A stretch of 64,000 nt of DNA from Alentia gelatinosa (taxonomy: Eukaryota > Annelida > Polychaeta > Phyllodocida > Polynoidae), in the NCBI GenBank assembly GCA_950022655.1, contig OX465583.1, forward strand, positions 30,841,360-30,905,359, written 5' to 3'. This document shows positions 14,001 through 29,000 of this stretch, in pieces; the first letter of the stretch is position 1; the number at the start of each line of letters is the position of its first letter. Position numbers and translations under genes: made by a program. The notes under the pieces were generated by a model. That model was not told the origin of the DNA. It saw only the letters and a list, made by a program, of their open reading frames with translations, and made no database searches.

Positions 14001-17000
14001 CGGTTAAACTTCTTTATACACAAAACTAAGTTTACAGTATGAGTATCACCTAACACATATATATATATATATACTACCGGCGAATATTATTTTGTTATTC
14101 AAAAGGTGGACATCTCTTGAGACTCTTGAGACAAAATCGTACATCATGAATTAGATGACAAAGGACACATGTAGGCTCCCCTGAAAGAAAAATTCAAGAT
14201 CATATATATTTACCATTTTATTTTGGTCGTTGTCTAGGGCGGAGATGACCTTGACGACGGAGCCGAGCGGGGCGTTCTCGGGAATGACGGCGGTGTAGAT
14301 GGTGTACGGGAAGAATGGGGCTTCATCGTCACTGTTTCCCACCTCTACCAGTACCTGTAAATAGGGGTAAAACCAAGGTCAAACATTGCATGGATGAAAA
14401 TCAAATGTCAGATTAATGGTCATAAGGACATCATGTTCGATTTATATTTCAATCAGTGAATTTTGAATAAATTTAGAGACCAGATAAAAGTCAGGCAGTT
14501 GACTTGATATATAACAACAATTTTATTTTCATCTTGATAAAGACTATGTGATAGTCGAAATGTTGGTTATGCAAATACACCCCCACAAATATCATATGGC
14601 AACTTTGTAAGTTGTACTATCTCCTCTTTTAAAATCTTATTGTGTAGTAAGTAAATATTTTGGGCGAGTCTCATCGGACGTCAAAAGAGGAACCATGAAT
14701 GGTCAGTCGTAACGAGGCTAACCTCAAAGTCTGAATAACATGAGCTGTAGAAGTATCGTTGTAATTTCATTCGCTTACTTTAGACAACGAGGTAAAAGGC
14801 GATCATGTCTTTAAGTGACTTAATGAATAATGGAGTAATTGTAACTTAATTCACCTAAAATCATGAGATATACACTCTTACACAATTAACTTTTACTTGT
14901 TCAAAATTTCAGGAAGTACAGATATTCTCAACACGAAGTATGGAATGGACTTTGATATTCTTATACTGATAATTCTGACTTTCTAGGTTATAAATGAGAA
15001 AAGTGAGGATAATAGATTTCGAAGTCCAGATTGAGTGAAAGAAGGGAAAACTTTGAGTATGAGATAGTTGAGATGCACATAACAGAAAAGCTGTGTCCCT
15101 TGACTGGTTTTCATATCAGATTTCTGGGAATTTTCACTTTATTTCATCCAATAAACATGGTCATCTGACACTCCAGTTACCACTTGCAGTCAAAATAACT
15201 TAGAGCCAGAAATCAAATCTCTAAATGATCCTTGGGTTCCCATGGTCCCCATTCTGATGGTTGAAATATTTGTAAAAGATGATAACTGCAAGGTTGAAAA
15301 TTCGATCATTTTCGGAAAGGCAATTATTTGACAAACTAAGCATTTTTCTTATGGGAACTTAACTTTTTTTTATCAATGTACCAGACTTAATAAGATTTAG
15401 GAAAGGTAAAAACGTTTGTGAATTGTGTCTTGTGGATTTTCTTTTGCATGCAACCCCACTAATAGGGTCATGCGGCGATATAGCCATGTGCTTCTTAGAG
15501 GTAAGGCCGTCCAGTTTCATATACTGCCTTGTGTAACAATATATTTTCATATCTAAATCTATGGATGAACACACTATTGCTATGGATATATGTAAAGAAC
15601 AACACTGGGCTATGTAGATTCGTGACCTTTACGTGATATGTGGCGCCACCTAGTTAATTTGATGTTAATTTGTCGACATGGAAGCCATATAAAGTCAGTA
15701 GTTATCAATATAAATATCTATTTTAGCAGTTTCTGAATCAATATAAACTGTGTGATAACGTTGTAGAATTATAATAATTGCGCTGATAATTCGCAGTGTG
15801 TTATTCAATAGTTTTGGTACATTGAAAACCTACTTCATAAGAAAAGAAACAACCATTTCGACAAACATATCGCAGAATGTGCTGTGCACGTGATGAAGGC
15901 AGCGCCATTTCATATGCTATATTCGAACATACGTACTGGGACGTACACGTATGGGTTTTTCATGGAAAGAAGTCTTTTTCTATGAGTGGTCTATAAAATA
16001 GAGTCCTATTTTGTCTTCCGCATACAGCAGTTGGAAGAAAAGTTTTTCTTTCAGATTTATAATATGGTAATGTTAAGCAGAAATATTTATTCATTGATTA
16101 GGAAATCTTTGTATTCAGCTACCAGTAGGTCTTACTGCTAGGTAAATTTCTGTGTAACAAATGAGACAAACACAAGCGTGTGAGAGAATATAGTTCCACC
16201 ATCTTAGCGCTAAAACTTACACCGGCCTGAGACATCCAATCCCAGGGCTGTCAACAGTAGAGTTCACACAAATTAGAGATAAAGGCAAGAAAATCCATAT
16301 CACACGAAATGTGAAAAAATGTTGAATTTCAAAAATTCCCAAATTTCAAGATTTTTCAAAGAAAACTCCAACATAGATTGACTACTGAAAACTGAATTGA
16401 AGATACCCTAGAGAAACAAGAGTGCATGTCATGTTATTCTGCTGCAACAGTTCCATTTTAAAGTGCATAATATAACTAAAACGTCATAAATTTGATTTTC
16501 AAATCTATAAAACACACTCAGGACTTACCATAGCAGCCTAGCAGCAGAGACAGAAGGATGGCTTAATGAATCAATCAAATTACCTTGTAATCTCCCCCAC
16601 ACAGATAAACCTATAAGACATCAACGTGCCGATATTCTCCGATCTAATTCTGGCTGACAAATTCAACAGATTGGTGACAATCAGTAACATTCTTTCAACG
16701 TACACACTTCCCTAACCCAATTTTTTTTAAAATAAATAAGCAGCTTTATTTCCAAGAATAAAAAAAACCCTTTCAGGTTGTAGAGAACTACATCAAGATC
16801 CCTCTCAAATTACATGAAAATCAATTAAATTCCTTAAAATTTGACATATTCTGTGTCAAGGTCCATTCAGTTACATACAACAATTGTAGTGCCGCTTGTA
16901 TTTTTTGGGCCGATTTTATTACTTCACCAATGGTCATCTGTCATTACTTTGCATGTGTGGTATAACCTACTCTACCCATGGCTGGGGGCGCGTTAAGACC

Positions 17001-20000
17001 AGTCCCCTGTGACTGAGCGCCATCCCAGGGTAAATAAAATTATTTAAAAAAAGAAGAAGAAAAGAATGAGCCTCGGCCTAGCACATTCTATGGTGGCACT
17101 CTTTAATCACTGTCAGGTCAATGTGTGACGGTATCGTAGATACACACCAATTGGTGAATATCCAGTCTGACGATTAGATTGGTATTTAAAGAATCGGGAA
17201 TCAGTGTCGATGTCTTATAGGCTTTATCGTCACTCTCCGTCCCGAGTTCTCTGTGACTTAGACTTGCAGGGAAAGTGATGGTAACACTGCGCTACTATTA
17301 AGCAACAGTAAGGACTGACTACCTAAGCGAGGAAGCTTACTGAGTTACCTGCGCAGTAAGTTCTAGAGATGGAAGATGGTTAGCTACATTTCAGCTGAAT
17401 CTTTACTATACACATATCTAAAAATGTTTACAATATGTATAGAAAAAAACTTTTTACATTAAATGTATGATTCCAAATGTAATAGCTTGTCCGATTTTCA
17501 TCCGTAAATGTAACATTGCATATCTAACTTTCATCTCTGGAGTTACTGAGGACACAAACAGAAAACACCAATAATTGACGAGAGTTGTGAATAAGTGCGG
17601 GACTGTATTTTTAACTGCGGGACTGATGTTTCTACTGGCCTCACCATACCACGTGTACAGCGAGTGCTGGTGTCTGAAAGAATGAGTTTTTTCAAATAAA
17701 GTAAGATATTAAAAATGTAGAAAGTGACTTACAACTGCGGCCCGGCTGTTAGCTGGCGACACTCTGTTTGTGGCAGTCACGACAAGTGAGTGCGCTCGCT
17801 GCTTGACCCAGCTGAGTGGTGAGATAAGGCGAATTTCTCCCTAAAAACAAGTTACATCATAATTAATAAGAAATACTTGAACTAATCACTATTCATAAAG
17901 AATTGTTTTTATGGTATTTTATGCTCTACCAGCAGCCAGGGTCATATCATAGTCAGAAGGATTCTTTGAGATGAGGATGAGAGATGGCTGGCACGGTCGA
18001 GCCTTAAACCTTAAATTCTTGAGTTTGCAAGACAGCACACTAACAAGGGAATGAAACGACTGTCCTTATTAATGCCAATACATGGATAAAAGATCCCGAC
18101 CTTCACTTGTTTTTATTGACTAATTCTAATTTACATTTACATTTATTGAGATTAGTCGTCAAGAACCATGTATGCTATAGACACTATATGACATATCTAC
18201 ATCTGAAACATTCTAGTAATGATTAACTATGCCCATTTCTGGGTATCAAGAATTGTGTTACAGGTGTGTTGAGATGTATCTAAAAGAATACCTTTTTAAG
18301 TAACGAAAGGAAACTCTAGAACCTTTAAAAAATCATATTTCAAAATTAATATAGGTAATACGAAGCAAAAGTCTTCAAGCTGCAGCTAGAAAAAAAGTAG
18401 TAAGAATATGAAAATAGAATATACTTACAGTGTTGGTGCCTATAGAGAAGAGACCATCCTCGTTGCCCTCTGTGATACTATAGGCGATATTAGTGTCTGG
18501 TCTCTGACCTGGGATGGCAGCCTCCATGTTAATCAACCCCTGAGGGGGTGTGGCCGTCTCCTCCAGTGATACTTTGTAAACAGGCTTCGTAAACACCGGG
18601 AAGAACCGAGCCAGCTCAGGGTTCAGTACCTCAATGGTCAGCAACTTGAGGGAGTACAAGGAGGGTGACCCAGAGTCCTTCGCCTGTACCGTGAGTTGAT
18701 AAGTGCCCTCAGATATTGCCCGAGCCGTGTAGATCTGTCCAGACCTTGGGTTGATCCTGAAGCGTGCTTGTTCAGGCAGATAGAAGGATACATTGTTGTT
18801 TCCATCCGAAGCACTGTCAGAATCCAATGCGAAGACTTGGATTATTTCGCGGTTTTCTGGGATCGATCCGAAAAGCCGAACTCGTTGTGGGAGGGGTAAT
18901 ATGACAGGTGGATTGTCATTGATGTCACTCACCGTAATATGGACAATGGTCACTGTGCTTTGCGGGTTGTCTGCATGGTCTCGTGCGCGCACATGGAGCT
19001 GGTAGAAGTGGGCGGACTCATAATCCAGCGGCTTGGCTATTTTCAGCTCGCCGTTCTCAAGCAACTTGAACATCAAGCCTGGATTACCACTGACGATGCT
19101 GAGGGAAACCGCCCCAGCAGCTCCTTGGTCCTCATCAATGGCAGACAGTTGCATTACAGTGGTGTTAACAGGAGTGTTCTCCGGTACGGTCACCTCATAC
19201 ACCAACTCCGTGAAAACCGGAGCATACTGGTTGCTATCATTCAGATACACCACCACATCCACAACCGCAGTTTTCGCAGGTATCCCATGGTCCCTGGTGT
19301 AAACCTTCATTTGGTAAACATTCTTGGCTGCTGTATTTAGCTTATCAGTCACAATGATCTCACCCGTATCTGCTTTAATGGTAAACTTCCCATCGGTCCC
19401 TGTGAGCCAATAGGTAACGTACCCATTATAGGAGTCGTCATCATCTGTAGCCGTCACTTGTAGCACAGTCCGGCCCACCTGGATGTTCTGACTGATGCTC
19501 TGCGAGTATTGTTGCTGAGAGAATTTTGGGGTGTTGTCATTGAGGTCTTCGATTGTAACAGTGACATTAGCGTAGCTGTAGTGGATTCCGTCGTAGGCGG
19601 AAACTTTTATGTTCTTTGTAGTGTCCTGTTCACGGTCTAACGGTCTGGTTGTGGAGATCTGGCCAGTTAATCCATCAATGGCAAAGTCTTCACTAGGTGG
19701 AACAAGTTGGTAAGTGATGGATCCAACAGGGTCTGGGTCCTTGGCTGAAACCTGCGAGAGGGGTTTTCAATTGGTGAATGTTAAACCAGGATGAACAAAT
19801 TTTACAAATTGATTGGGATTTGGTCAGAAACTTACACACACGTGAACAATCTGAAGATGTCTTTATCGGAATTTATAATTGGTAAAACATTAACACAAAG
19901 ATAAATATTTACTAAAATATTGACAGAAAGTACCAATTACTAAAAATATTTACAAGGGGAATACAATTGCTAAGACGTTTACACTTGGATTAACAATTAC

Positions 20001-23000
20001 TTAAACAGTTACACAGCAATTATGGTTAATGAGAGATGACCAATTCTTAAACATTTACATTCAGGTGAAAAAAATGACTTAAATGGTTACAGAGGGATTG
20101 ATGATTACTAAAACGTTAACACAGAGACTCTTTTGAACTGCTATAAAGATTACACTGGTGAAGACTTGTAATATATCTGAACAGTGACCAACAACAAAGC
20201 ACACAAACCACACCAAGTACTTGCTCAATCTGTGTCTCACCTGAGTGACCAGCGTTCCGGCTGGCTGATTCTCCCTCACAATGGCCTGGTAGTTGGTCAG
20301 CGAGAACTCCGGTGGGTGGCTGTTCGTGGCATCTACAACAACGATAACCTCAGCTGTGGTGCTGTGTGGAGGCACGCCGCCGTCCCTGGCCTGCACTATG
20401 AGGCGGTGGTCCGCAGCCTGTAGATGGTCCAGCAGGTCCCCGCGCACCAGCCACAGCTGCCCGGTGGCCTCGTCTAGGTGGAAGATGCCCTGGTCGTTGT
20501 CGCTCAGTAGGCGGTAAGTCAGCGCACCGTCATTACCCGAGTCCGCATCTGTCGCCTCGAGCTGCTCAGGTAAAGGTCAAGCGAAGGTCAATTCGTGAGA
20601 TGCATTCAATCAGAGAAGGGATAGTAGAGACACATCGTGGAAATCATCAGAAATATATAAATTCTTCCAAAATGGTGTATGTCTGGGTGGACTTATCTAA
20701 AATATTGCTGGACTAGCATATCCCTTCAGTTGTTCTCATCAGTCTCTAGGCATTCATTAGAGCAGGTGACAAAAAATATGTACTTGCAGCGTATTGTATT
20801 GCAGTTTACCTACCAGGTGTCATATCCCCCTCCCCAGTCTTTCAAGTTGGGTGAGAATCCCAGTAACATAGAAAATAGCATGGGGCCTGTGAGAAGTTAG
20901 AGGCGTGGCTGGAGACTCACCTGAAGGATACTCTGGTTGGTGGCGCCCTCTTGAGCAGACGCCTTGTACCACGAATGGGAGAATATCGGCGCGTTGTCGT
21001 TCTGGTCGAGTACGTTGACCACAAGTCTCGTCGAAGTCACGTGATCGCGGCCGGGTATGACGCCAGGCCCCATCGTCCAATCAGCCGCCAGCAAGGTGAG
21101 CGTGAAGCGGTTGGCGACCTCGTAGTCCAGACTTGTCTTGGTGTAGAGCTGACCCGTGGTGTTGTCCAAGTGGAAGAGATCTTGCAAAGCGGTGAAGCAA
21201 ATAAGTTTTGAATTTCTAGCAATAAGTCACAATCATATTTCACATAATTATAATCCTATCCATAGCCTGTTTTATAAGAAACTTGTTGTAAAAGTATTGC
21301 AGACAAGATAATATTTGCACTTGTAAATTCCTCATGAGACTGTGACTTATTAATTCCAAGGTGGTTTCAGGCTCAGATCTACCAAATCCTCTATTCATTC
21401 TATATGGTATGCAAAACTGTATGTGCACATTTTACATTTCTTTCTTTTTAGTAGGATATTTGATGGGATGTTTAGAAGACATATGGGGGAGATTTAGATG
21501 TAACAACCCTTCCTTGATGTCGTAATTTGATGATAGTTTTATGTGACCTTACATTAGTTTCTATACAGAATTAGTATAAGGATGCTCAAAATGGGCTCCA
21601 GGCTTCTGGCAAGTTGATGGTATTGCTCTTTAATGTGAAAATAATCCATGGCTACTGACCTGTCTCCCCACCGCTCAATCTGTAGTAGATGACGTCACCA
21701 TCGACGTCAGTGGCTGTCACCTGACCAACGTAACTTCCAGGCGGGAGGTTCTCCATGACGAAGAGCTCTGTTGTGGTCGCGTCAAACTCAGGCATGTTGT
21801 CGTTCACGTTCACTACCTTCACCTCTACCGTTGCCGAGCTGTCATGTGGTGTGGATATAACCAGGTTAATTCCCATAGAATATAGTTCATGGGGTAATGA
21901 TTTTGGCAATAATTTGATTGTTAATAATTAGAATATTGGCCATACGTTATCAATTATCAGTAATTGCTATACAAGTTATGTACCCTCTCCGGGAAGTTTA
22001 CATGGAGTTAAATAGTCGTTTACAACCACATTGAAGCTAAAGATAGGCATGGCATCCTCCAGCATTTTGTCGTTCACATTTAACTACCTTCACCTCCAAC
22101 ATCGCCGATCTATCACTATTATGAGGTATACATAAATCTATGTTGATACCCATAGAATATGATACAAGGGGTAATAAAAGTGGCTGAGGTTTAATTGTCA
22201 GTAATTAGTATAATCACCTGATGAAGCTAATTAAATATTAGCGAAACGTCGTGACAAATTTTGATACAACTGATCTACCACCACATGTACCACTTGGTTC
22301 AAATAATAATCAACTTCAAATAAAACTACTGTGTCTGTTTTTTGTGATTTTCAACTTCTGAATTAGTATAATTGCCATAATTTATCAATTGTAAGTTATT
22401 AGTATATAGATCTATAGACCGTTAGTGCCCTGTTGATGGGGTCGGTCTATGATGGCTCACCCTGTGCGTGCTGGTTGACCCTCATCAATGGCGACCACGG
22501 CCAACGTGTATTGGCGGGGTCCAGTATCATAGTCCAGAGACCCCTTTAACAGCAGCTGACCGGTGGCCATGTACAGCTCGAATGGCACCTGGTTGAGTAA
22601 CATGAATATTCACTGACATTATATACATATAACTGTTGGACGTCTGCCATCCTGACCGTAAGAAAGAACACCGTCTTAGAAAGAATATTCTATTTAGAAA
22701 GATCTTAGAGTTTAAATTTCCTTCTTTCAATAAGTCTATATGATTATTAAGGGAGGTGAATGAATAATTAACCACTTGGTCACATCAATCTAGACCCCAA
22801 GGTTTCTCTTACGGAATCTGTGTATATTATACACCATTGATAAGTAGAATGAAGGTAGACTAATAGGTCTTATCGGTTACTGACATATATCGGTATGCAT
22901 ACCCCATAGGTCAGAAGGCTGTATGTGTATTATTAGATCTAATGGGGTTTCGACATGGACAGGCATACATACCCCGTAGGTGAGTAGGTCGTAGGAGATT

Positions 23001-26000
23001 CGGTTGTGAGGTGGACGATCAACGTCCACAGCGTGCAGCGTGTCGAGGATGACGGTGTTGGTTGGTGTGTCCTCCCTCACCCTCACTTCGTACACATCTG
23101 AGACAAAGGCAGAGTAAAGAAACGGCATTAGTTGAGATATTTACTACACCAGATGTAAACTGAGTATGAAATATGAGCTGCTCTCCATGCCATCTAATGG
23201 GGAATCATTCAACTTCCTAAATCGGCATCACACTCGATGTTGACGAGATATGAGTGCGTTCGCTGGTTTCGCCGCTAGTCACTAGATGGTGGCACTGAGC
23301 CTACATCTTCCTACTTTGGGCAACAACTACGATCATATCACGTCATACATAGAATGAAAAAGAGGTAGAAAACCCAGTGGTACGCCCATGAATAGCCTGC
23401 ACCTTATTTCCTTTGAAAGTTTCAATTCTGGAAAAGTCACTGGATACACTCCAAATACTCATTGGCTAAAAATGTGTCTTCAGGATAATAGTAATTAGTA
23501 AACGATTTTCAAACAAGGTGAATATCGAACCCAATCGAATATCTTACCAATATATGGATAAAAGAAATCCAACGTGAAGAAATTCCGGGAAGGAAGACAG
23601 GATAGTTTCATCTTTGATTTTTTATGTAATTCATTTATTATCAGCTTCGGATTGATGCCACGGACACATAAGGATTCAAGTTTAAGCAAAACAGAAAGAT
23701 GCAGGATCTACCCCAAGATTTTACATTTTTCTTGGGGTCAGGTTCCTGTCACCAACATAAATTAATAGGCAGTTTGAAAATAACAACTCCCAAAAGTTGC
23801 AAATTACATCTTTCTCCATAAGGACATATATCACCAATATCATTAGTTGTGACAACGTACCTTTAGTAAACTGGGGCGCGTTGTCGTTCACGTCGAGCAC
23901 GGTGATGTTGACCTGCGTGCTCACGTTCCGTATCTCCCCGTCACCGTGTATCGGCGTCATATCACTCGCGTACACCTGGGCAGAAAACCAGGCATTAATA
24001 AGGCACATCAGACCCATTATTACATAGACAATAATCGATGGTTTCGTGGACACAAGCCTCAGCGAGTGTATTTACGAAGTCAACCTTGGGTGATATACAA
24101 ATCGGCCTGTCCACAAAACCATCATTTGTTGATAATCTTCTATCGTTTTTATTGTATATAAGGAATTTATATATAATAAATCCGGCTGGCACTCACGGTG
24201 AAGGTGAACCCTCGATCACGGTCTGGTGAATCGGCATTGAGCGGCCGAACTAGGCGCACCACCCCCGTACTCCGTTCAACCATGAACTTCTCACTGCCCG
24301 CTTCGCCGCCTAACCAGAAGTTGGCACCACTGTTCCACGAGCGAAGGTCGGCGTCCGAAGCCATCACCCTGAAAAAGTCACGTGAGGAACGGATAAGAAA
24401 CTATACATTCTGTGGAAAAACCTATACATTCTATAAGTTTAATCAATATTGTGATTACCTCACTGGAGTTGTCAGCGAAGAATGGGTCAATTCTGTGGTT
24501 CTGAACATGGCGATGATTTACTGATTTAGAATGTATGCTACAATATTGGCTTCCATTCAATTGATAGGGTATGCCATAAGTCTTGGCTTGTTTTCATAAA
24601 AGAGGAAGAATTTCCCCCAATATTGTCTTTTTTTGTGGTTAATTGATTCTTTTTTTGTGGCAATGATAATAGGCTGAATCACCAAAGATGATAGACCTGA
24701 TTCTTGAAATAATTGCACATTATACTTCCAAGACATAAATCATATCATGTCTATATTAACGTCAAAGAAAGGGATTAAATACTGGAATGTTATGACTGTA
24801 TAAATATTGTTCTGCAATAACCGGTACCAAATCAATTAAACAACACTGCTTAATATACATGTTTACCACAAGACTTCAAATTAGCTTGAAACCACTGCGA
24901 TCCAGCATTAATATTTGAAGATTTTAGCGAACATTAGGAAAACATGCATAACAGGTCCAAACGTTCACAGTATTTATCAACACCACAAACATTAATATAT
25001 AGATGTGTTTCCATTCAAAACACATGAATGTTCAATGAAACATCGCTTTACCTTAATATACCTTAGCATAGCAGAGACAGGACAATTTTGTGGTAGTGTT
25101 TCGGTGAATGATTCTTAATCTACATACACGTACTGGTCTTCGCCAAAGAATATCCTGGTATGTGAGGGTGAGTAATTTTGTGAGAGATCTAGCTGTATTT
25201 AGAACTGAAGAGAAGAACTGCTAGATCGCTACTGAGAAAGATAAAATTGATTTTGGTTCTTGCATAACAGGAAAAGTGGTAGGATTTCTTTAACAATAAA
25301 TGTGTCTGTGTAAACATGTGAGCATACTGATATTTCTATATGAAATAGTAAATATGTTAGTTCATTTTATTATTGGGGAGGGATTTTCTGGTGAACCATG
25401 TATAATCTAATTAGTATGTTAATATGTAGGGTAGAAAGGATCATTACTACATAGGCATTAGTAAAGGCAGACAGATTAGTTATTATCTAACCTGTGGTTA
25501 AAAAGATTAAGATTATTTAAATCTTTAAGATAAAATAAAAAATCTTAGTTAATATTTAAGGTCAATATTACTACCACGGATTTAGTAGAATAAACAAATT
25601 GTTTATTGTTGAAACACTATTACTATATTACTATATTATATTACTATAAGTGAAAATAAACGACAAATTAGTAAACTATTTAAAGTCAATTACTACCTAA
25701 GCATTAGTAAGAATTGGCAGATAAACCATTATTCAAGGTCAATTACGACTTAGGAATTAGCACAATTAGACAGATTGGTTATTATTCAGGTATAAAATAT
25801 ATATTCATTGTTATTCCAGGTGCCTTCGCTCTACTTCAAATGAAAGGATTGATTTTTCTGTAGAGTATTGATCTTTGATAAGTATCTATAAGCGACGGTA
25901 CGCAAAAGCAGTTTAAACATTTGTGAAGCACCATGCGAGAGCATCCTACCAACGAAAAGCAACAGCGGCAAAGAGCATTAATAACAAGGAAGTTAGAGTT

Positions 26001-29000
26001 AAGTAGAGGACAGGGTTAGCAATGTCTAACTTCCTCCGTGTTACCATGGATACCAGTTTCCATGGAAACTAAACGATTACCTGCAGCTTCCGGTAATGTC
26101 GCTACTGGTCCACAACTTTAACCTAACGCCGTGCAGAAAATAATCCATGTACAGAGAGGAAAAACAAAATAATACATAGATGAAACAAATATCACATCCT
26201 CTTGAGGAATTGTGGGATCTCCACTGGCCGACTAAAAACCTCAACGATTTCTGTCCCTTCCTAAATGAAGTCGCTGTGGCTCCAAATAGTAGGTACAGTT
26301 CATAGGTGCCCCTAATAATGAGTGGTCAGTTTCCACTCACTCACTGATTTAACATCACTTCATCAATGACGAAATAAAACTGGTTTAATTTTGCAGGAGG
26401 CATGTTTTGTCAGTCAGTAGTGCCAAACTTTGAATTTATCGGTAGTGTACCCAGTGGGCGTCCCGGTCTTCCTAGATTCCAATGACGGATATTCAGTCAA
26501 AAGTGCCATAAAATCGGTCAATGCTTACCGATAGATTCATCACTACTAATAGTTGGCCAATGGAAACCCACTCTTGATAAAAACAAAACCCCTGCTTTAC
26601 TTTGTTTGGAGTAGCCTCTAACTAGCCATCTGTGCACTTTGTTTTTGTAGTTACCATGCATGATATTAACTCATATCTGTATGGACAGAGGTTATAGACT
26701 CCTACAGGGTGGGGCAGAAAAAAAACTAAAGGTTAAAGTAAGTCATGCCATGCCGTTATAATGAATAACTGAGCGTGTGCATTTTCACCTACCAGTCTAC
26801 ACGGGAACCTACAATTACTTGTGAACTTATGCGGCGAGAATCAATGTTTATGTAAATATAACGCACACACGTGCTCCACTAAAATAAAATTGTGTACAGG
26901 GTAGCCATAGAGAGCACGTTCCTACGGCGTTTATTTTTTATTGCCAATAAAAAAATGTAATGAATGAAATAAATAACTCACACTAATCGTTATAATAACA
27001 GACTATCCTTTTATGCCATACTATATGTAAGTAGTACTATCATCTTTTTGCTCTTTCATCTTCACTCTACTGTCATACTAAACTAAAGGAACTCCCATAC
27101 CTGTGTCCGCTAAGTTCGTACTTTGTATTATAGATAAGGTCCATGGTATATGATTAAAATAGTTGTGCTCAATGTAAGATCGGGCGGAGCTTTACCTCTC
27201 AAGGTTAACATTTACAGAAGTCTTAGAAATTATATACATTTTCATAGATCCAAGACCACCATTTAAAAAACACTGCAGAGATCTGAGAAAAAAACGAAAT
27301 ACAATAACGTCCACATTCAGGTGGCATTCTGGGGCTAGGAAATGAAGACTCAGTGTAATAAATTTGTGAATTTTACGGCACCTCTATATGTATAATTGTA
27401 TTGACAAAATTTAAGGTAAATAGTTTTAGAACTATAGAAATAATCCTTAAAATCGGAAGTAGGTCTGAAAATTTACCCTTCTAGAAGTATTGAAATTTGT
27501 ATGGGGGTGGGTAGTCTCAATTTCTTCGGAATTTTCCAACCTTTTTTGGTTTAAAACGAAAACTAGCCGAAACAACCACTGCACCTACTGACAAAAAAAT
27601 GAACAGTCCCGATAAATTGGGCAATGCTATGAAGAAACAAACACGCAATGTGTGTGTTATCAAAATTTATGATTTCCTTTATACCTTTCTGTTATCTAAA
27701 CTGAGACGTGATGTACCAATGAGACACTCGAGTATGCAATCAAACCGCCATGTAGACGAAGCCTAGATTACCAAAGTTAAATAAATGAGTTGGGGTTTTT
27801 TTTAAATTGAAAATAAAAACCAGAACTGCCATCCCTGACTCCTACCACTAATTCACCTCAAATTATCATAAATTCCCTGAGTCTAGTAAAATATCTACTG
27901 ACAGACGTGCAGCCTCCGCTCGTCGACACTGAGCACAACGCAGACACAGAGCAGCACACTGCACTCACCTGAGCACGGACGATCCAACTCGCTCGTTCTC
28001 GTACACCTGAGCGCTGTACTGCGACATGGTGAATGTTGGTACATTGTCATTCACATCCTGAAACCAAAAAAACATAATCAATCACTGTTATGGTGTTTAT
28101 GCCGTTGTAAAAGCAATGAGATTAAATCTATGAGATGCAGCAGTAGGGCTGAGCCTCAAAATTCCAGATCCTGTGATCCACAGGGTAACGCGGTACGGAG
28201 TTATCCTGTCGCCCTCAGCAGGGAGTCTCATATATATATATTCTCTATGATGGCCAAAAACGATTCCTTATTAAACCAATCGCTGATGAAGGTGCAAAAA
28301 GCACCGCAACATGTTGGATATATGAATACCGCAATTTACTAGCTCCTTATACCGCAATTTACTAACTCCTTCTATAAGAAGATTAGTCAACACGGTTTTG
28401 AGGGAATATCTTGTTTCATTATATCTATGATGTACTTGCCTATGCCATATGTCACACCTCAATTTTTCATATCTATGCCTATCATTACCAGTCCCGAATC
28501 AACACATCACTGTGCTCTGATAGAAGTCGAGGTGTCGTGATTGTGAATTAACATCTCGTGAGATTTCTTTGTATTTTTTGAATTTTTGTGTATATCTTAC
28601 AGGGTTTTCAAGTGTTTTGTTCATTTTCTAGTATTTTTGTTCCTTTTTTTGCGGAGGGAGGGAGGTCCACTGAAAAGCAGACTCACCTACTAAATTAACC
28701 CAATAAATCACCAGTATTTGATTTCCAATCCACAACAAACGAACACCAAATCCTACCTCGACAGTAACCAGCACAGAGACGCTGGCGTTCCTGATGGACG
28801 TGACGTCATAGGGACGCGCGTTGTAGGCGGTGACCACAAGGTGGTGCTGCGTGCGCACTTCCTGTGCGTCCGGTTGCGCTGTTTGGAGGTTTATTTCTTT
28901 GAGGGAGTAAAGGATTCCGTTGACGGCGTCGACGGCGAACAGGGTGGGGTCTCCCTGACTCAGCCTGTAGTAAATTACGGCGTTCTGCGTGATGTCCTCG

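Larger units (their letters stand above)
24369..27968. other. Intron 22, non-coding
   Basis: A 3.6-kb intron with a decayed tandem array, a possible TIR element and otherwise unique AT-rich sequence. Confidence 0.6.

Noticed and set aside
17930..18070. Possible tRNA-like SINE head on the minus strand
   Set aside because: GCAAACTCAAG..GGCTCGACC is only loosely like a B box, and no A box at proper spacing is visible.
18696..19340. Overlapping plus-strand open frames
   Set aside because: They are antisense shadows of the 441-codon cadherin exon.
22215..22360. CRISPR-like or riboswitch reading of the conserved hairpin
   Set aside because: The exact hammerhead core, eukaryotic context and target-site duplications explain it better.
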